Origin: Anthostomella pinea
Lineage: Eukaryota; Ascomycota; Sordariomycetes; Xylariales; Xylariaceae
Reading direction: 5' to 3'
Assembly (NCBI GenBank): GCA_963556695.1
Contig: CAUWAG010000012.1
Coordinates: 2,294,001-2,358,000, forward strand
Length of the DNA: 64,000 nt
The translations under genes were made by a program, and so were the position numbers. Each line of letters starts with the position of its first letter. Positions within the stretch are counted from its first letter, which is position 1. Below the pieces are notes generated by a model, which was not told the DNA's origin, ran no database searches, and was given only the letters and a program-made list of their open reading frames with translations. Of this stretch, positions 58,280 through 64,000 are shown one piece after another.

Positions 58280-59487
58280 TTCCTAAAAGGGTAATAGGGT
58301 CAAAGCGCTTACCACTAAGCCCAAAAGAGCCTCAGCTACAGCGCTTTTAAGTCTTTAAATGTCTTGTAACCTTTTACACTATATGTTAGAAAAACAGCTA
58401 ATAGCGTTATACTATTACTAAGTACGCTGCACTTTAGGCATTAAGTACGTTATATATACTAGTTAAAATAAAAGTAAGTTTTTATAAACTAAGTAAATAA
58501 ATATACCTGGTAATAAATATATATTAAGTGTACTAATAAGTATTACGGTTATGAATCATTTAAATACAGCTATTATAATAAAAGGTAAATTAATGAATAA
58601 ATAAAAGTATATTTTTAAGACTTATTAACTAAAATAATATAAGTAATATAGCTATAAGTGGTTTATACGCAAACCAGGTAAATTTAAGGTAGTTTTAGCT
58701 CCTTAAAAACTGTGGATTAATAACAGTTATCTTATAACTTTAATGTTATACTAGGTAATCGCGTTATAATTATAATTGACCATAAATGTATCTATAATAA
58801 GTAAATATAAAACTATAAATAAACAAATTATTAAAAATTTTATATATAAATTTTCATATAGTAATCCTTTTATTACAATATAATAGAGCTTTAAAAGTTT
58901 TAAAAAGGTTATATTTATATATATATATATAGTTTTTTAGTTTTTGTTACTAATTAAAAAGCAGGCCTTGTTACCGCTAATATTATTTACTATATCGTTA
59001 TAAAAGCCTTATTTAAATATAAAACTTTTAAATTCAAAAAATTGATTTCATGTTATAAAGTTGTTATTTTCATTTCATAAAAATCTCAAGTATTAATAAA
59101 TAGTATAAATAACGTAAATAATTCATAAATAACACAAAATTATCGGCTATTAACGATAAAACGTTATTTAATTATAAAAAGCTATACCTCGTAAGAAAAA
59201 GCCAAAAACTGTTTTTTACCAATAAATTAAAATTTTTAATAAGCACGGCGTGGAAACAAACAATTACTTGGATTATTAAATTATTTGATACGGCTATAAA
59301 AAACAGAGAAAATAGCATGCAACTTTTTAATTTAATAAAAATGTTAAAATTTAAAGTTTTTAAAAATAAAAATAAAAGATAGTAGAAATACACTTATTTA
59401 GTAAAAAAAAACTTACACCTTTTACCAAAAACAAATTGAAAAGTATTAAACCGAATAAAAAACTACGAAATTTTTCCACGCGATCGA

Positions 59488-59640
59488 AAAAGTATGACGG
59501 TGTACAGCCGTATCCGTCTGGATGAATGGATGCTTAGTCATCAGGTCACGTGTAGGTTAAATAAGGAGACTAGGACCACCATATGTGCTGCAGCCTCGGC
59601 TGTACGTACATCCGTTTCTTTTCTCCCACCTTGTTATTTT
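59488..59640. other. Normal-composition island inside the AT-rich block
   Basis: About 150 bp with balanced composition (TGTACAGCCGTATCCGTCTG and onward) flanked by extreme A+T. A short frame (59494-59760) crosses it but has no family. It may be part of an LTR or of single-copy DNA that escaped mutation. Confidence 0.55.
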
Positions 59641-61164
59641 GGGAATACAACACCAGATTTTCAAATTATCGATAGCAGTAGTTTTTTAATTGCTTTTTAT
59701 ATTACTTTTTACGAAAATATCAGTTCGTTAATTGATTATAATCTTATTAATATTGTATAATTTTTTACTTTTTACGACATAAAAACGTTTACGTTATTAG
59801 TATAAAAAGATCAAAACCAGATTATTTATTTAAAACTACGATAATAACGTAATTGATAAAGATGTTATAAGACAACGGATTGTTTTAAAAAACGCTTAAA
59901 ACGTAAGATCTTACAACATTATTTTCATAAGGCTTTAAAAGGTTTTTAATAATTCTTTTTATATTCAAACCAGTTTTCGTAAAGAATATAAATTATAAAG
60001 GTAAAGATAAAACCGAAAAGTTATATAAAATAATTTCTTTACTTTTTAATTATAATTACGTAAAAGGATATTTAGTATAAATAAAGATTAATATTAAAAG
60101 TATATATAAAATCATACATTGATTACGTTAAAATATTAATAAAATTCTTTATCTCATATAACTTTTTAAAAGCGCTTCACACAAACGAATTATCTTTTTA
60201 AAAATAATAAATAACTTCGAATTAAATCTTCAAAAATCGCGATATTCAACAAGATTCATTCAAACTTTAAAAGAAATATATTCGTTTTAAAAAATTTAAT
60301 CAAGAAGGAACAAGATATCAATAGAAAATAAGTATTAAAAAAGGAAAAGTTATTTATTAACAAGCTTAATAAGTTTAACGCCCGAATTTATACGCAAAGA
60401 TTTAAGTAAAAAAACATTATTTATAATGAAATGGCTATGACTACTGTGCAAACTTTATCGTAAAGAATATACATAATTCTTATAATAATTAACGGATAGT
60501 TTAATATTTAAACAGATTTTATTACGGTAGATTTAAACGAATATGAGTTTTTTTTTATAAAGCAATAAAATATAAGTATTACTTGAAAAAAGATCATCGA
60601 GTTTTATAACTTATTATACGGCTTAAAACAAGCTTAGAATATATAATTAAAAAAGCCAAGGCTATTTTTAAGAAATGTCTTACCCTATAAAGTTAAACGA
60701 TGCCGTATATATTAATTCGAAATCTGGTATTATTATTATTAGCTACATTAACGATTAAGTATTATTTAACAAAGATAAATATGTGTTAAAGGCTTTTATA
60801 GAAGATTTTTAAAAAGATATATCTATCACCAATCTTAAAAGCGTTAATCAAATTTTCAACGTTTAAATATTACCAAATGTTTTTCTAAAAAACGAACGAT
60901 TTAATTAGTAATAATACATTTATAAGGCTGTAAGAAAAAGCCAAGTAAATAAAATTGAACGTTTTTTCAGTACTAATAAATCTTTTAAATTCAAAAACTA
61001 CGTTTAAATAAATAGAAAAGGCCTGGCGTGAGAATATATTCAATTACGTCTTAATAATTAAAAAATAAAACTTTCTTACTTATATTGTAAAGCTTAGTAT
61101 TATAGATATTATTTTATTTAAGCTCGATTTATTTAATGCGAGCGAAAATTAATAGGTTATTATA

Positions 61165-61370
61165 TGTGAGATTCTAGAAGGGTCACAAGCTTTGGTGGTG
61201 TGAGCGGTTGCTGCAAATGTTGTTGTCATTCTTAAGTATGCTAGGCAGGGCTAATCTACAGCTAAATACTATACTGCACCATGACAGGGTATATCCACTG
61301 TTCCTTTGACAGCCCTATAGTGGGTACTGCACCTAAGGGCACCATATCTGGGATCCAACATCTGACACTT
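61165..61370. other. Second normal-composition island
   Basis: About 200 bp of balanced composition starting near TGTGAGATTCTAGAAGG and ending near GGATCCAACATCTGACAC. It has a TG..CA-like layout that could be an LTR end of the Copia remnant. It is not similar to the first island. Confidence 0.45.
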
Positions 61371-62396
61371 TTATACATAAATTCTTATATAACTTATATT
61401 ATTAAATTTTGCTAATAATTACTAATAAGTCTTTAATAGGTATATAACTAGGTTTTATTACGTGTAATACTAATATAATTAAAACCCAAAAAAATTAAAA
61501 TTTAAAGAAATATACATTAAGTATAGCTGCAAGTATTACTATCGCCTAACCGTAATTACCAATTAGTAATTGCTACTGTGTGGCTAGCCCAATTAGGCTT
61601 AAGCCCTGAAGCCCTGACCACCTATTATCCTTTTGGGAATTCAAGTGGTCAGTTGATCTGCATTCACTTTCCAATGGCCTGATGATCTTGTCAGGAGGGG
61701 GAAGAGACTCGTGATCCATTCGCATCACCGAAGCGGTGGTCAAGAAGCAAAGGTGACAGTGACACAGCGACGACAAGGCCGATGTTCTTGTGCGATCCAG
61801 TGATTCAACAGATCCATCATGATCACCATGATCGCTGCCTACCGTACCTGGTCGATCAATCCCGTCTCTCAAAACGTCGGATGTGAGGGGATGGCGCTGC
61901 CAAGCCGCCGGCCCCCAAATGGCAGAATTATCCGGAGTCCCGGCTGGAGTGGAAAGCCTGAAAGCCTGCAGGCCGTTGTTGACGCGGCTTTCGTGGCTTG
62001 CAGGTGGGATGTCATCCGATACTGCGAAAAGTTTCTTACTAAATAAGTTCCTCCCGCGTTTTCCGTGCCTCACATTGCATTCTTTTGTTTCTTGGTTTTC
62101 TTATCTTCTCTTTCTTCTTCTTCTCGCGGCTGCTTGGAGTTGGCACCAGCAGCCCTGGCGTTGTCGCGTCCTGGCAGCACAGCCTCAATCAATCTCGTGT
62201 CAATGTGTCCCCGACTTGACCCCTGGAAATCTCTCGGGCACCGGCATGAAAGGACGTGCATGTTGTTGTGGGCCGGTCGCATCGACTCTCATCAAGGGCT
62301 GCATCATCTCATCACTGCCAGGTTCAAGCTTTTTGTCGGAGAGGCTTCATCTCTACAAACCTTTGCACGTTTTGATTGTCGGGATCATGGATGTTT

Positions 62397-62804
62397 TTAT
62401 ATGAACCTCGGTCGGCGCAGGATGCCAATTGAGGCGCAGCGGGCAGCCCTTGGCCAACTCGGCCTGCCGAAACCGACGCACCACCACTCATCTCGCATGT
62501 CATCCTCCAATGTGCTCTGCTCCGTGCCACACATATCGCGAAACCACACCGGCAGTAGCCCATTCATCAGCTGCACATCTTCAGCGAACGCCTCGATGGT
62601 GGCCAGCACCTCGTCCTGTACTCTGACACCGTCGTCAAACCGACTGCCTGCCGGCACCACCACCACCAGCGACCCAAGGGGCCCGGCCCGTATCAGCGGT
62701 AGCAGCGGCACTTGCGCCAGTCGAGTAAACAAGTTACAACCGGCCGCACGCGGATTTTCTGTCAATCCCACACGTTGGCGCCGTAGCGCCACTGCCACTA
62801 GCAA
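62397..62804 (-). CDS. Possible protein fragment, unrecognised
   Basis: A 135-codon frame. Its middle and end (DEVLATIEAFAEDVQLMNGL, PVWFRDMCGTEQST, WWCVGFGRPSWPRAARCA) have an amino-acid pattern like real coding sequence, with conserved-looking Trp, Cys and Gly. An overlapping plus-strand frame (62065-62808) is Ser/Thr/Pro-rich and looks like its shadow. There is no clear ATG context and no domain name. It could be the remnant of a gene cut by the repeat region to its left. Confidence 0.25.
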   Translation of the reverse strand: MLVAVALRRQRVGLTENPRAAGCNLFTRLAQVPLLPLIRAGPLGSLVVVVPAGSRFDDGVRVQDEVLATIEAFAEDVQLMNGLLPVWFRDMCGTEQSTLEDDMRDEWWCVGFGRPSWPRAARCASIGILRRPRFI

Positions 62805-63820
62805 ATAATAATCAATACTCCCTCTAGCCGATGGGTCGCTCCGCTACACTCCGGCTGATGAGCCACAACAGCGACAGCGGCGCTTGGACCGTACGGTCAT
62901 CAATCAATCAATTCATGCCTGCTGACTACAAAACAAACCCCTATGAATTGCCCACTTGACTCGTCGTGATACGGGAACACTTACTGGTAGCCGTTGAATG
63001 AATGCGACGGCGGTACGTGCGGATCTGTGTGAGCTTTCTGTGTCGGATTATGTACCTGGTAGTACGGATCAGGATGGACCTTGATCACCGGGTGAGGAGG
63101 ACTTGTTACTGTTCATTACTGTACTACTGTCCTATGTCTACCTCGCTTTGCTAGTTGGACCCTGATTTCCGTGATTCCAAGGGGGATGAGATTGTGCTGG
63201 AGCATGGGGCAATGGGAGGCTTTCGCATGCCACAAGCATCCAGATCTGTTCTCACTGCTGATGTCCGGAGGCGGTTGTGGCGGGTGTGTGGCTAGGGTCA
63301 GTTTATCATCACGTGACATGTACAGCCCCTTTTCTCAACGACCGGCCTCCCAGTACTGCAGCTTAGTAGGAGACAGCTAGACCGCCTCAATTGTCGCTGG
63401 CGATAGACGTGTGTGATGAGTAATGTAAGTAAAGACAATAGTTGGCTAGGACGAGCCTTCCTATTTCCCATGTTTCGAACCGTGCGGTGGTCAATGGAGA
63501 TTGCGCGTTCGTCGCAAACTCATTGCCTTACCTGCAACATGGAATCGCGTCACTACCTTACTAATGCTACTGCAAGGGTTGCAGCAAGTGATGAAATCGT
63601 GCTCAATGTAAGCCGATACGAAGCAGATGGCATCATGAAAGCACTGCCGTTGGCAGACAATAACGGTGCGAAAGAAGGGCATGGCAAGGAAAGTAGCTAG
63701 GTCAGTTATTGGGAGATCAAAAAGTGTACATAAAAAAAAGAGCTACCTACTGACGGGCGTAACGGTATAAGAGTGCGTACACTCGGGCTATACGGCGGTG
63801 ACTATAGACATAGCTGACAG

Positions 63821-63845
63821 CCTCTTGGAAATCTCTACCAAGAGG
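63821..63845. repeat. Perfect 8-bp hairpin
   Basis: CCTCTTGG (63821-63828) and CCAAGAGG (63838-63845) are exact complements around nine bases. Confidence 0.7.
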
Positions 63846-63884
63846 TACGCATCTACCCCCTGCGGACATGCAGATGATCAATTT

Positions 63885-63959
63885 GTGGGAATTGAACCCA
63901 CGGATTCCGCACACTGTAAGAATTTGTGCGGACAGTCTTAGTATGGGAATCGAATCCAT
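63885..63959 (-). other. Two tandem tRNA T-arm-like hairpins
   Basis: On the minus strand GTGGG-TTCAATT-CCCAC (63901 to 63885) is a perfect five-pair T-arm with the TTCRANN loop. ATGGA-TTCGATT-CCCAT (63959 to 63943) is a second with one mismatch. Between them TCCGCAC and GTGCGGA (63906-63912, 63926-63932) pair. No complete cloverleaf with a 7-bp acceptor stem can be closed, so I do not call a tRNA gene. Confidence 0.35.
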
Positions 63960-64000
63960 GACCCCACACACTTGTAATGTTGTATGGTTGGCAAGTTTGA

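Larger units (their letters stand above)
58280..61560. mobile_element. AT-rich RIP block with remnant of a Ty1/Copia retrotransposon
   Basis: Base composition drops abruptly to very high A+T, with stops in all frames. Conceptual translation of 60600-60830 on the plus strand still shows reverse-transcriptase landmarks: YGLKQA (about 60617), then DAVYIN, SGIIIISYIND and VLFNKDKYVLKAFIEDF. The catalytic YxDD box reads Tyr-Ile-Asn-Asp here, as expected from a G-to-A change, and stops replace Trp and Gln codons. This is the pattern of repeat-induced point mutation on an old Copia element. The element is non-functional. I infer its boundaries from composition only. Two islands of normal composition lie inside, described separately. 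Confidence 0.75.
61561..64000. other. Right end of window, no firm gene
   Basis: Composition returns to normal. The only candidate coding region is at 62397-62804 on the minus strand. The last 200 bp contain hairpins and tRNA-like T-arms. Confidence 0.45.

Noticed and set aside
61573..62073. 166-codon minus-strand frame near the AT-rich block
   Set aside because: Amino-acid pattern is not protein-like, and it overlaps an equally long plus-strand frame.
63885..63959. Functional tRNA gene
   Set aside because: T-arm-like hairpins exist but acceptor and D-arm pairings cannot be closed; reported only as tRNA-like structure.

Overview
The window comes from a filamentous ascomycete. Its genes carry many short introns (about 48-110 bp, GT..AG, often with a CTAAC/CTGAC-type branch site), and the protein set includes Zn2Cys6 regulators, a Pth11-like receptor, a WSC sensor and fungal NUP37. 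A Sordariomycete, probably Hypocreales, is my inference; the species is not identifiable from the sequence alone.

The centre (about 13.4-42.5 kb) is a complete naphtho-gamma-pyrone polyketide cluster of the aurofusarin/ustilaginoidin type. The genes in order are: an AurO-like FAD oxidoreductase (-), an AurR-type Zn2Cys6 regulator (+), a DUF1295/ICMT-like membrane enzyme (-), an AflR-type Zn2Cys6 regulator (-), an AurS-like fasciclin protein (-), a laccase (+), an AurT-like MFS pump (+), an AurF-like flavin monooxygenase (-), an AurJ-like O-methyltransferase (+), an AurZ-like EthD dehydratase (-) and a non-reducing PKS with SAT-KS-AT-PT-ACP-ACP-TE (+). From established knowledge of the Fusarium pathway, the PKS should make YWA1, AurZ dehydrates it to nor-rubrofusarin and AurJ methylates that to rubrofusarin. 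The laccase, AurF, AurO and AurS then carry out hydroxylation, oxidation and dimerisation, and AurT exports. All these genes look intact, with exon structures that keep frame. The DUF1295-like gene is an addition to the classical set. A GGACCGA-core motif recurs in four cluster intergenic regions, and a perfect 11-bp inverted repeat lies before the transporter. Four telomere-like (TTAGGG)n tracts lie inside the cluster, one of them forming the body of a PKS intron.

The left flank (0-13 kb) holds the end of a RasGAP/IQGAP-type gene, a Pth11-like seven-helix protein, an alpha/beta hydrolase, probable LTR or repeat debris and a small secreted cysteine-rich protein. The right flank (42.9-56 kb) holds a possible 69-aa gene, a medium-chain oxidoreductase, a membrane protein broken by a frameshift, a 298-aa orphan with Arg-Pro-Gly repeats, NUP37 and a WSC-domain stress sensor.

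From about 58.3 to 61.6 kb the DNA turns extremely AT-rich. It contains a wrecked Ty1/Copia reverse transcriptase with the marks of repeat-induced point mutation (RIP). Beyond it lie ordinary-composition DNA with one doubtful coding fragment and a structured, tRNA-like tail at the window end.
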